From contig JAYTGN010000083.1 in the NCBI GenBank assembly GCA_043733485.1, positions 12,398 through 76,397 on the forward strand: a stretch of 64,000 nucleotides of DNA, written 5' to 3'. Below are positions 61,701-64,000 of this stretch, one piece after another; the first letter of the stretch is position 1, and each line of letters begins with the position of its first letter. Made by a program: the position numbers and the translations under genes. This DNA is from Urbifossiella sp043733485 (GTDB lineage Bacteria > Planctomycetota > Planctomycetia > Gemmatales > Gemmataceae). The notes beneath the pieces are model-generated. The model worked only from the letters and a program-made list of their open reading frames with translations. It had not been told where the DNA came from and made no database searches.

Positions 61701-64000
61701 TTCACCTGATCGTCCGACGCCTTGTCCGCGGCCTTCGCCGCCGCGTCGTTCCCCGAAGCACTCGCCTCCATAAACGCGGAGGTCGTCGTAGTGTTGGTTG
61801 AAGCAATCGTCACCGCGCCCCCTGCCACGATGCTCCGATCGGTGCCCGCGTACGTCGTATCGCTCGACACGTTCACGCCGATCGTCGCACCAACCGCAAC
61901 CTTACTCCCGGCTGCCTTCGCATCGCCCGTCACGGTGGCCGAACCCACGTGCGTTGCTCGAATCGTCGCGTTCCCAGTCGGGCTCAAAACCGCGCCCGAA
62001 GTCGTGCCGAGTCGCGCGGTCGTGGTGCTGTCGATGATGTTGATGCCCACCGCGGGGCTCACCGAGATTCCGCCGGAACTCCCCGCCGTCACGGTCGTCG
62101 GAACCGTGCGGCTCGAATCGGCCGTCACGCTCAGATTCGCCCCGCCCGTGAGGCCCGCCCCATTCTCCACCTCCGCCCGCGTGATGCGACCCGTGCCCAC
62201 GGTGAGCGCGATCGAAGCGCCGACGCCGACCTTGCCGCCCTTCGCATCGGAAGATGCCGTCGCCGTGTCGACCTCGGTACTCGCCGCCGCCAGGGAAATA
62301 TCTCCGGATCCCGCCGCGACGTTCGCCCCACTCTTCACCGCGGCTTCGGTCGTATCCGTCGAGATGACGTTCAGTGCGAACGAACCCGCGACGCCCACGT
62401 TCTTCGCGCCCGCGCCGGAACTCGAAACCGCGCTGATCGTGTGCGTTCCATCGCCCGCCGCCGACATCAACGCCGAAACGTTGAGCCCGTTCGAAGAAAT
62501 CGAGTCGTTGGCACCGATTGTCGCCGAGTTGATGAGGCTCACCACGTTCACCGCGATGGCCGCTCCCACTCCGATCGCCGCCGTACCCGTCGCGGAACCA
62601 TCTGCCTCGGTCACTGCGTCCGTTTCGTTCGCCGCACTCACGGTGAGTACGCCGCCCGATCCGATGGTGAGGTTGTCCGCGATCCGCGCCCGCGCCGCGT
62701 TGTCCACGACGTTCACGCCAATCGCCGCAGCCAAGCTCAACTTGCCGTCCGAGGTACTCTGAGAAGGCGATTTCTTCGTGGTTCCACCCTTCGAACCCGC
62801 GCTCGAAGCTTGCGCGTTCCCATAGTTCATCTGGTCTTGCGTCTGGCCCTGCGTGGTACTCGAGTTCGGACCGGACTTGTTCGCATCGGTCTGCTTGCCA
62901 CCGGCCGCGGAAGCGTTTGCCGTCATCGTGCTCGAGACGGTCGAGGTGGCACCGAGCGTTACCGCGCCGGTGGCGGCGAACGAACGCGCCGTCTCGGCGA
63001 GCGCCGATTCACTCACCACGGCCACGCCGATCGCGATGCCCACCGCGTTCGAACCCGCGGCCTTACCATCGGCCGAAGTCGTTACCGCGTCCGAATGCTT
63101 CGCCGTTGCCGAGAAACTCCCCGCGACCGCAAGCGATCCCGGGATCGAGGTCGTTCCCAACCGAGCCGTCGTCGCGTTGTTGATCACCGCGATGGCTGCC
63201 GAGATGCCGACTCCCGTTCCGTCCTTGGCCGTGGCACCGTTGACCGCGTTCGTCGTGACCGTATGAAGGCCGACAGCATCGAGGGTGAAGTCCCCCGCGT
63301 TCGAAATCGCGGTGCCGTCTTCCACTTCCGCCCGCGTGGTGATCGGCACGATGTTCAAGGCGATCGATGCCCCCACGCCGATCTTGGTCGCCACCACGCC
63401 CTTGGAAACCGGTTCCGCGTCGGCCAGTGCCGAAGTCGAATTCGCGGCCGAAAGCAGCACTGCACCGCCGCCCGCGTTCACACTCGCCCCCGTGTGTATC
63501 ACCGCCTCGCTCGTGTCGTCCAGGATGATGTTGAGCGCCAACGCCCCGGCAACGCCGACGTTCCCCGCCGAGGCACCCGCCTTGGCCGTGGCCGAGATCG
63601 TGTAAATGCCGTCGCCGCCCGAGGCGATGGGAGCGCTCAGCGAAACGCCCTTGGCCGAGACGTTATCGTTGAAGCCGATGGAAGCCGAGTTAATCGACTT
63701 GGGCACGTTGATCGCCAGACCGATGCCCACGCCGATCTTCGACGGAGCCGCCGCCCGACTCGTCGCCGACCCATCCGCCGAGGCCGTGGCATCCGTCTCG
63801 GCAGCAGCAGTAAGTGTTAACGCTCCACCGGCCGCAATCGTCAGGTTGTCGCCGACCTTCGCGGTCGATTCGTTATCGGAAATGTTGACTGCAATCGCGC
63901 CCGCCAGGCTCACCGTGGTGCCCGAACTGTCCTTCGCCGCCGGAGCCGACTTCCCGCCCGTCGTCCCCTTCGAACCCGTCGCCGCCGCCTGCGAATTGCC
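40736..64000 (-). CDS. Giant multi-repeat surface protein, C-terminal 7,754 residues
   Basis: An uninterrupted frame of 7,755 codons ends at 40736 and is still open at the right edge; the GTG at 63913 is only internal. Order from the visible N-terminal side: Ala/Gly/Val-rich beta-strand modules with GVGAAIAVNV..SATIG cores and G/S/N/K/Q linkers (64000-~60900); further beta repeats with A.IG..A.V.A (~60900-53500) including three carbohydrate-binding-like inserts; four ~70-residue repeats (51485-52575); filamentous beta region (~51500-48620); 15 FN3-like repeats (43530-48620); and a C-terminal beta region ending GHLVIT. Only three Cys were noticed. The composition and repeats indicate an extracellular adhesin or matrix protein. 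The secretion route, N-terminal signal and true length lie outside the window. Confidence 0.9.
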   Translation of the reverse strand, partial: GNSQAAATGSKGTTGGKSAPAAKDSSGTTVSLAGAIAVNISDNESTAKVGDNLTIAAGGALTLTAAAETDATASADGSATSRAAAPSKIGVGIGLAINVPKSINSASIGFNDNVSAKGVSLSAPIASGGDGIYTISATAKAGASAGNVGVAGALALNIILDDTSEAVIHTGASVNAGGGAVLLSAANSTSALADAEPVSKGVVATKIGVGASIALNIVPITTRAEVEDGTAISNAGDFTLDAVGLHTVTTNAVNGATAKDGTGVGISAAIAVINNATTARLGTTSIPGSLAVAGSFSATAKHSDAVTTSADGKAAGSNAVGIAIGVAVVSESALAETARSFAATGAVTLGATSTVSSTMTANASAAGGKQTDANKSGPNSSTTQGQTQDQMNYGNAQASSAGSKGGTTKKSPSQSTSDGKLSLAAAIGVNVVDNAARARIADNLTIGSGGVLTVSAANETDAVTEADGSATGTAAIGVGAAIAVNVVSLINSATIGANDSISSNGLNVSALMSAAGDGTHTISAVSSSGAGAKNVGVAGSFALNVISTDTTEAAVKSGANVAAGSGDISLAAASTEVDTATASSDAKGGKVGVGASIALTVGTGRITRAEVENGAGLTGGANLSVTADSSRTVPTTVTAGSSGGISVSPAVGINIIDSTTTARLGTTSGAVLSPTGNATIRATHVGSATVTGDAKAAGSKVAVGATIGVNVSSDTTYAGTDRSIVAGGAVTIASTNTTTTSAFMEASASGNDAAAKAADKASDDQVNNPNNENTAGKTTLPSADSQVNSSKSGSAGGESTKQSGTGGGGVGIAAAIGVNVETSSNTASIGSNVTVTASGGALSVTATDLTNATAKATGTSFALPTSGSGKANISAAVSVNVATAGNHASVGSNSRATGQGVSVQALTPAGKTNAFVTWSLAAAGGSTQVGVAGSVGVNVVSLTTDATTGTGATLTSTAGGGITFTATRPIALQNLAAAGAIALSGSGSAVGAAAAVNVISNTTEAYTGTSSQVDATGPISIAASGGLKPIAVDFSDSRLPFAAQLPKPEITAVALAGAGASGNIAIGGSLIVEVFTFKTHAYLGGSSLVNQNAASGPNQSIAISATDDTTITNAAGGLGIAFGSAGLGIGIDVEVITKEVDAYIGANANVLAAKNVSITSASTETILSIAASAGVGQTAGIAASIIVVVLDQAGTHGTEAYIGDGSIVHAGGNMVLSATDNPNASTNAIQMYAGGAAFGGTAGIGIASTTLVKSLKVDAHIGKNADITAQGSAGLAITAGTQENLTTISAAAAGGGTAGVAGSANVNVLNHSVKAYIDQGTKVDASGGASPNTASIAIAASDTTKILGAGGSIAFGGTAGVGAGVDVEVITKDTEAFIGKQAIITANKSVIVAALSSESITSIAASAAAGGTAAITLNAGVSILSPTTKAYIDGGPLVSDGASVKTAGNVVVSADEATQLNVVAGNITVSGTASVGAAVAVPIVNKTTESFIGQNTSVTALGSNDSSSVETGLSETSTPTTFNPRTVLTGGTTFNLGYKHGLSSGEAVAYYADGGTPIGNLQENSASTPTIYYAIVDGPMVIRLAATHADAVAAVPVAVAGLNPNVSTGTDHRIVSTNAVTVQNVKSTEAAWQANTSYTKGKVVKGSDGKNYTAQVDIASASDPDPTTNSVVWKIASNDPATKLLALTGQTDVSPTINASFKGVAVTAMNQDSLATGGISGGIGGTVAVNIGGAVDVLTNRTLAHIDNGARINQNNAGAGAAQSVLVAAGNSYRQVGIAGAISISGAVSVAPGADVRIVNNDVKAYIGDGVIVNAMRDVTVGAHGTESILSISAGIAGSGTVSVGGAVGVTVVNDHTYAYIGNTASTAAAGTKVSAGGNVSITSSDATQDTAIAGALGVGIGAAGIGFSVGVLVITKDTQAFIGNNATVDAFAQGPNTLDGIYVDQDTSTGNFSQASAQGIEVQAVSSEDFLTIALAGGVGLYLGLAGGVTVEVIGSNTTAYIGANAVVNKNLPGNAGTSSVYVSAVNNSAVDSTGGALAGGLVGLSGGIDIGLLRNNTAAYIGNGAEVHATGSVGVAALSKKDVHTRAISAAGGGVALAASVSVWTIGDAFTSTYSDGTQTTDRGTWQANTSYNINDIVKGSDNLKYIAVAAIPFSNDLNPVADTAHVQWRLLAWQSGSTYLQNDVVKGSDGKIYSAVKDLAAGVDPVSDTNHQSWRPQESQDSLNNNGDVAGFADTQAGGGTAGNGYQSALSGSFTDDGSGNPNTSNNRVVSNLGTGTSGIQSNAPNNNVANAIANANVPSGTSGFIDSNAKVFSSRSVNVYGKDKTSFNVLTGTIAGGAVAIGGSIAIASVKSNTDAHIGSNAAVTAGSGASDAVNVRAAFNGNTTGTAFGGAVGAVTLGAQVIVLTDNSTQFAHVDNGAKINQAGGGATVEADANRSVTPLAIGGGLAAIAVGAAVSVASVGGFTSATVGSASVGQISGQTVGSFSVKADSNITATSESYSAQAGILGFAANGSAAVTTVNPLITATVGPNALVATTGDVNVKANSLTVTTSNAFGIAVSTGAALGASIAVTLLTPTITASVGAGSTVASSAGNVTIQALHNYSPDSSPSPVGLADRVYAKAISGSGALLAAFSGGFAVVNDSPKVNAYAGPATNDPNVAGPVTNTTLSAGSNKTVSVIAKADNNAKTEVIGAAISGGLSIAINTAITVVGGTANAQLNANVSGGQNATVTALITGGAVSDIKAGSLGLFSGAGNVAYSSFTPSLDAHIGNRATLALTGTVAVLAQAIDDAVSNEFGISIGAGAIGTGFATAILNPTLTAYVGRSTNVTGGDISVKSLHNFDANGALAGHGAFASAEAAGGGIISGQGAVPTATANPTLNSFVAPGATLSGTGAIAVHALSAETVTANAYALSVGGAAIGASVATSTANGTYRAHMDGSILSGATLNLLAQANHSATTVAEASGGGLISAQLPLAFAEASPVLESSVGGNVSVSGAASLGSTSNSSATASANGLSVGALALGVMIAKANVNPTLDTHIAGGVTFSAGSINLASLHASTGAIATSKAAGGGIFSGLGAVPTSNANAVLDTYVGSGATLSATGAVGLSSIATNIATATANALSIGAAAVGASVANATANGSTKAHLDGVVASGSSLNIDSKSSNSATATAEASSGGLIAVAVPQANATASPTILGSMGDSSGATISGPLAISAKTTNTFATASTSGVAGGLIGVGEMDATAIVSPNLDAHIGQNATIVANGVSVLASHNLGAIRGASATAHSSGGGLIGVNGARAVATASATVNSYIGANSTVNKGVTNATGAIAVTGSATNIATTSADGLTIGILVAVGASSATSTVNGNVNAFIGGSSTISGTPDIQGGSLKVESASTDNASAISIAAGGGLIAIFGAGDNAATASVTPGARAYINPNRNINVSGNVTVRATDSPEGDSQTRGSSGGGISVGGSVSTSNITPTVRAFIDTGSIVHAGSVFVEANAVPSVAGNLPDYRIQSANPATETIQVSNHGLNTGDSIVYENGANGSGTNAPITSLDGRQFITYPGGSTPQLLLREYNVVATGTNTLALGNQFVSTSIDAFSADTIDFGIAHHFQNGDAVKYIPNASAPNSTLDPNAVYYVRVLTPTKVKLTTSYAQSLIPLSDPPGALGTDPALQLFNAGAVRPDGKTIKIAGANFATDQLVTYHSRVPTQFTSAGVNANAVQITDENGNLVWTIEFNSSGQPVDNPGANNIVMPGHGFPNGSFVTYQGSNVSPLVFNATYKVSVIDANQIRLLSSFSGSVTFTQGTLGNPDRVVRNDVGGNWLASGFVVGQTITISSAGASNGTYTIAAISGNQITLNTSGSVSNGTSATALVEGIVPLSPQKAGVSDWNKVNTLQLAGTQAIGGLFPSSSYYVVRSSSTASMTFARTAVSGTTETFAKTAVTGTMTFARFAGGDTIVRAAGNWITDGFSNGQSITVSGATGGSNGTFTIAGVTATTLTLVQANTVSAGTNAGVSVRNNSNGDNAFTGDSITRGDGVSWASDGFAVGEQIAISGAAAANNGTFTITALSGTSLVMNRTRAVTAGSSGTVFVQDITDGDTLLAGDSITRNDGGDYVADGFEAGDSIIVTGASAGNNTTRTILSVTAGTIVLTVKRQVISETKSPVTVRDADTGKFRLSLTKNGPAIALNAVGLNLSSNTHQLGTEGIDVSGFSTAVGKLGLYIDITTSTVDTSHGPQTILGPGGIPLNVLTPPIGDGISTASARGSGGGFIGVNGNRSTVNVVQNVAAYLNAAEVVATNDVSITTNSVANTGGSARNGTGGFVAVGTSNADANINNTNAASVGPFSNIEAGNNFTLYAQTSSNLGTVSASSSAGGFAADVRARAFANDTFNTTATIGNDACIDAGNNLQVAANTDTTGYTTAYADGRGFGGGGYADSGITIPGTGPTTALIDDRAGLSAARVQVAATNSNVNLNTRSEGYGAGFVGVSEDDSNINANFTNSVRLAQKTNVTGDKGVDLLAKSNNVTTYAYTFGRVTGLFGYVSADSNNTTRQTTTVQGDSNALVTAGPRVPADTFLQHPANPTPDDYNAGGLVELALFADTTDDNVNVSRNADVSKRALAGGGSGGSSHNPQVHNIPFSSNVKILSNPDLDPTLIVDANGNIVNATGGLTVRTQANANQNSGQILDPIIVVNDISSTQGGQVYFKNPAAKPNGDSSNPNTTGSGGTWEFLNTLGAVHIINYSPKPLVINNINVVKGGAGSNYDAYLQSLLNSLTFNLQRSSEPTDLDIQNLYGYANEPFSDIILNGQIDNPIGTTLINNERGSIYSTKVRGSTISDPRYISVVGPDVRQSYVRSNILTMLAPQGSIGDGAKRINVDLVESVVGKPDAALRTVRRTHLIADAGTNVYLDELGEMRHLEAPNNFMVVNNDLVRATGGNADVLMQGAVQELQLAGNAGPVIIEAPQIGIRGNNNNDKFSNFFHPDSGSATAGTDLGVFADPTRATPIPSFFNFRGLDAFGNPTLPGLVAGGNIVLQAANPNNTAANQLVDIIGITKFLTNVGTHLDAVTSGNITLTQSVGGYRVGTVISTVGDTTLTTPDAGGNGQSVQLLSGGQIVSRGGVGTPNANSPTLAPTVGVTDGGFTGGGLAATSYYAFYTFSYPIGIETPASPASLPFTVAAGNVPQIALPVLPAGATGINLYLGTTAIASAAQRYASGITATVYTLSVAAPSGFNPPALHVPIAAATVDPTGGNMTGVTGNLAAGTYFLFYTFTYVGGAESAASQASPSFTVAGGNIPRVALPLMPVGSTGYNLYLGSSNTSSASRLYQAGVTSAAFNLLSVAVTNSIAPPAGAPATNAPTAQPTVNPTGGAGVGTLASGTYFVTFTQIVGGLESFPSPNSTSFTVSLGNVPRVSLPALSGGATAYNVYLSDATAQSGTAILYAKGIASTTVDLPSEPSSGGLPRTLGNVATGPVTVDPTGGNNLNIPCDPGSGSDGTLAAGRYYLLYTIVYPSGVETFASSASITFTVNAMDIPKVTLPPLPPWATGYNIYLSDKAGNPGTATRYLSNIINSSFYLLTAPLNTGLPAPIYNYAPLPPTVNATGGNAYGGDLLPGTYFVQYSFAYPGGVETSPSPASLPFAVVAGNIPQVSLPPLPAGATGIKLYLSDPQANPGSATLYATGVTAATFNLKRDALAGLTIPPTIDVPSAAPTINPTGGGTVFGNLAPGTYFALYTYTNQDGAETFASPNSTTFTVNAGNIPRVALPPLPIGMTGYNLYLSDSTARAGSATRYASGIIVPGFNLSIAASINGIRPTYPNVPITAPMVQTFGGGTTGGALAAGTYFVRYSFVDAYGNETFESQTSALFAVVNGYIPQVQFPPLPVGVVGINLYVSNNTATVGTETLYSAGITPTTYMMRTANPPVGVAAPSRNAAGSAATVNATGGSIAGGSLAAGTYFVQYTFTTPTGESFPSPASANFNVVVGNVPRVTLPVLPPWAAGINLYLSNATATAGSATGYATGIKAGTYDLSRVVPVGGVSPPASIVPTTRPTVNATGGGAFGGRLAAGSYIAYYTVSYANGVESAASPNSTPFSIAIGNVPRITLPTLPSGAVGFNVYLGDPSATPGSAIRYATGITATTFNFQNNAIVVRPTDGTVVVAPTVNPIGGGVSGGRLAAGTYYAFYTFNYNFVPSIYETSASQLSPPFTVAAGNIPIFQMPLLPVGLLPAGVTSYNIYLTDSSGNVGSGTRYISGITGATLALTNAVVPGSRLAPVTNAGSTGAVVTPGRGGSTGGNLPAGSYFVQYTFAFPNDVESFPSPISNVFTQTAGSIPQVSMPPLPAGALGYNIYLSDASATPGTATRYASLIATPFYNLVNGTPVLGVNHPATFSALTAPSVVATGGGSTGGTLAPGNYFLIYSFIYATGAESLPSSSSNAFSVNAGNVPQVALPPLPNGATGYNLYLSNASGTPGSANRYAARITAPLFNLSGPAPVGPINPTIDNFAIAAPTVNPTGGGSTGGSLLPGTYFAYYTFLFPSGTETFASPNSLPFTVAAGNVPQISMPALPLGATSYRIYLSDDVANAGSARLYAAGVTSSPYNLGANALAGRTFPQAVNAWTAIPIVNPTGAGSSGGSLASGTYFVYYTFSAASGLESFPSANSMNFTVATGNRPTVALPTIPAWATGINLYISNPLAQAGSEILYASGINATSYTLSIAGKPADNSPVPLVNATGDNGAGTACTLATGTYFVFFTFNNAVGSEVYASASSAQFAVASLGDVPRVTLPTLPPWASSFNIYISNNSAGLGSATPYAFGITTPVYDLAAAQHSGGVTTLLVGDDFTLPADAQMLARQRVIVRGDFADTNPAHTASNDPDMGTGVTMNIFSGIVAPNVLLQGEGDNDTFNVQVTAPGSTVTFDTGAGANVLNFGSRQTTIGGIADNLQGYEFVLGSGNDTLNIDDTASPGPKNGFFTAIPTPSLFNAPSGTITGLNMGPLGFNYNGLSNLNAYLGSGGTTLPLSPIGNSVNVNVPAGLNLPATTTIFAGTSNNDRVTSNWGSNHNTILNLYQFESGTATVGNDVTGTVNFGSGTLQTVTVANTLTPGSILNASNIDAMTVGPNAKTVGKNLAGQLNVLGRLGSLRVAGGTPGSVSAGSIGTIGVYGGYGPVVGQIRENGIARRIDADLPNNPYPLADETYLPSPSGASYVNFQYFYEGQGTGLYNPQLTTRIVNPVSAVPDQFDLNLMTYNNVAKFNLARVDATGISGVRNVSVEGDLLTSVTSGAQAFIGLPTLQGGVRLSLDDVAGVEIRDFAPQASIQAKSIQAVAFGSTLRTNLSYPITGTLVVAQDGKNLLVPGTAIAIGGSTSTAKTETYRVPFADLPTQNVTFYLATGQFSNAFDNANILFQNQANNGVRQNRPRGADSALIAIAQGSYSYSPTTINAIVQTLDLRGDGSSFVSNLFVARSITSTGALGNASVNQVLGIVDLSAPSIFGNVSTYGPISGLVQTTGIRVDPVAGTASTASADFGRVYVTTSANGSLAVTSTTIQTDANGRPPVSIGAGIMGRLIVRGNLLSKVVADGGINGTIAVEGDIGAFSTLLSIASPTRVGGIATDYSPTTGKIIGLGRFIGDLSLLGGLLSGGTVAIRGSILGNSLINGIGANTILVSGGTIGDAALGTAIAFTSNQGIIAAKGAIANKNNTITTPGYYFNNVGNNADGNVIDALFADLGSLSIAGLDYSVFADLGGLNTMIASLGRLRVVNGHLVIT
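43530..48620 (-). repeat. Fifteen tandem ~113-residue FN3-like repeats inside the giant gene
   Basis: I count 15 consecutive units of about 340 bp. The consensus is TVNPTGGG..GGSLA.GTYF, YYTF..P.G.ETFASPNS, FTVAAGN.P.V.LPPLP and GATGYNLYLSD....GSA.RYA.GIT. Units 1, 4, 10 and 15 carry small insertions. The pattern resembles FN3/Ig-like strands common in phage tail and surface proteins. Sequence divergence between units is substantial, so the array is old. Confidence 0.85.
51485..52575 (-). repeat. Four ~70-residue beta repeats in the giant gene
   Basis: Units begin R.D..W.ASGF..GQ.I.ISG, for example DSITRNDGGDYVADGF (near 51690), DSITRGDGVSWASDGF (near 51910), DTIVRAAGNWITDGF (near 52145) and DRVVRNDVGGNWLASGF (near 52575), each followed by NNGTFTI..LSG..L. 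The first and second units are separated by extra sequence. Confidence 0.75.
57338..57640 (-). repeat. Two carbohydrate-binding-like (CBM5/12-type) units in the giant gene
   Basis: Two adjacent units: WQANTSYNINDIVKGSDNLK followed by YIA, and WQSGSTYLQNDVVKGSDGKI followed by YSA, each ending in HVQWRLL or HQSWRPQ. The W...Y..ND.V..G..Y.A...W pattern is that of chitin/cellulose-binding CBM5/12 folds. Confidence 0.65.
58975..59115 (-). repeat. Third carbohydrate-binding-like unit in the giant gene
   Basis: WQANTSYTKGKVVKGSDGKN, then YTAQVDIASASDPDP and NSVVWKIAS: the same CBM5/12-type pattern as at 57338-57640, about 1.4 kb away and inserted between beta-repeat blocks. Confidence 0.6.
61570..64000 (-). 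repeat. Tandem ~375-residue modules with hydrophilic linkers
   Basis: Two homologous modules (about 62930-63920 and 61775-62745) start SLAGAIAVN and SLAAAIGVN and share DNLTI..GG.LT..AA.ETDA, NSA.IG.ND..S..G, GDG.YTI/THTISA and TTARLGTTS. Each is bounded by low-complexity G/S/N/K/Q/T linkers (at 63914-64000, ~62745-62930 and ~61570-61775), giving a period near 1.15 kb. The open frame at the right edge suggests more copies beyond it. Confidence 0.75.

Overview
This 64 kb, GC-rich window looks like a chromosomal segment of a planctomycete, most likely Gemmataceae (inferred; no rRNA or other marker is present). The reasons are a prepilin/DUF1559-type start at the left edge, a TTG-started ECF sigma factor overlapping a membrane Ser/Thr kinase, a Tat-type DUF1501 protein beside WD40 proteins, a TPR/FG-GAP/ASPIC protein, several large surface-type proteins with an N-terminal LExRxxP motif, a giant repeat protein, and long palindromes in many intergenic gaps. 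I saw no tRNA, rRNA, CRISPR array, transposase, integrase or phage gene.

Layout. 1-3.2 kb: partial prepilin-like gene, then the sigma factor/kinase operon on the minus strand behind a good sigma70-type promoter. 3.2-11.9 kb: three surface-type proteins (FG-GAP propeller; 7-repeat FG-GAP domain plus 6 Ig-like repeats; tandem Gly-rich beta-helix plus FG-GAP). 12.1-25.8 kb: mixed metabolic and housekeeping genes: xylose isomerase, rhodanese, the TPR/ASPIC giant, MqnE (futalosine route to menaquinone), DUF1501, two WD40 proteins, a porin-like outer-membrane protein, a small ABM monooxygenase, PanB and a DCC1-family protein. 25.9-28.6 kb: a second beta-helix/FG-GAP protein whose leader, first residues and last ~283 residues nearly match the one at 7.8-11.8 kb while the middle differs. 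28.9-40.7 kb: a lipoprotein, a sugar-dehydrogenase/diheme-cytochrome fusion, a ParE/RelE-like toxin-antitoxin pair, an enolase-superfamily enzyme divergent from a four-domain S1 protein, a thioredoxin-like protein, a PAS-GAF-receiver signalling protein, a small Pro-rich protein and a zinc metallopeptidase. 40.7-64.0 kb: the C-terminal 7,754 residues of one giant minus-strand protein whose N-terminus lies beyond the right edge.

Together the window is dominated by cell-surface or secreted repeat proteins (about 35 kb of 64 kb) interspersed with ordinary metabolism. The most notable signals are the giant protein (15 tandem FN3-like units, 4 shorter repeats, three carbohydrate-binding-like inserts, ~375-residue modules joined by hydrophilic linkers), the modular paralogue pair, the shared N-terminal LExRxxP motif, and several unrelated palindromic repeat families filling intergenic gaps. 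Most other long open frames are antisense or out-of-frame shadows produced by the high GC content.
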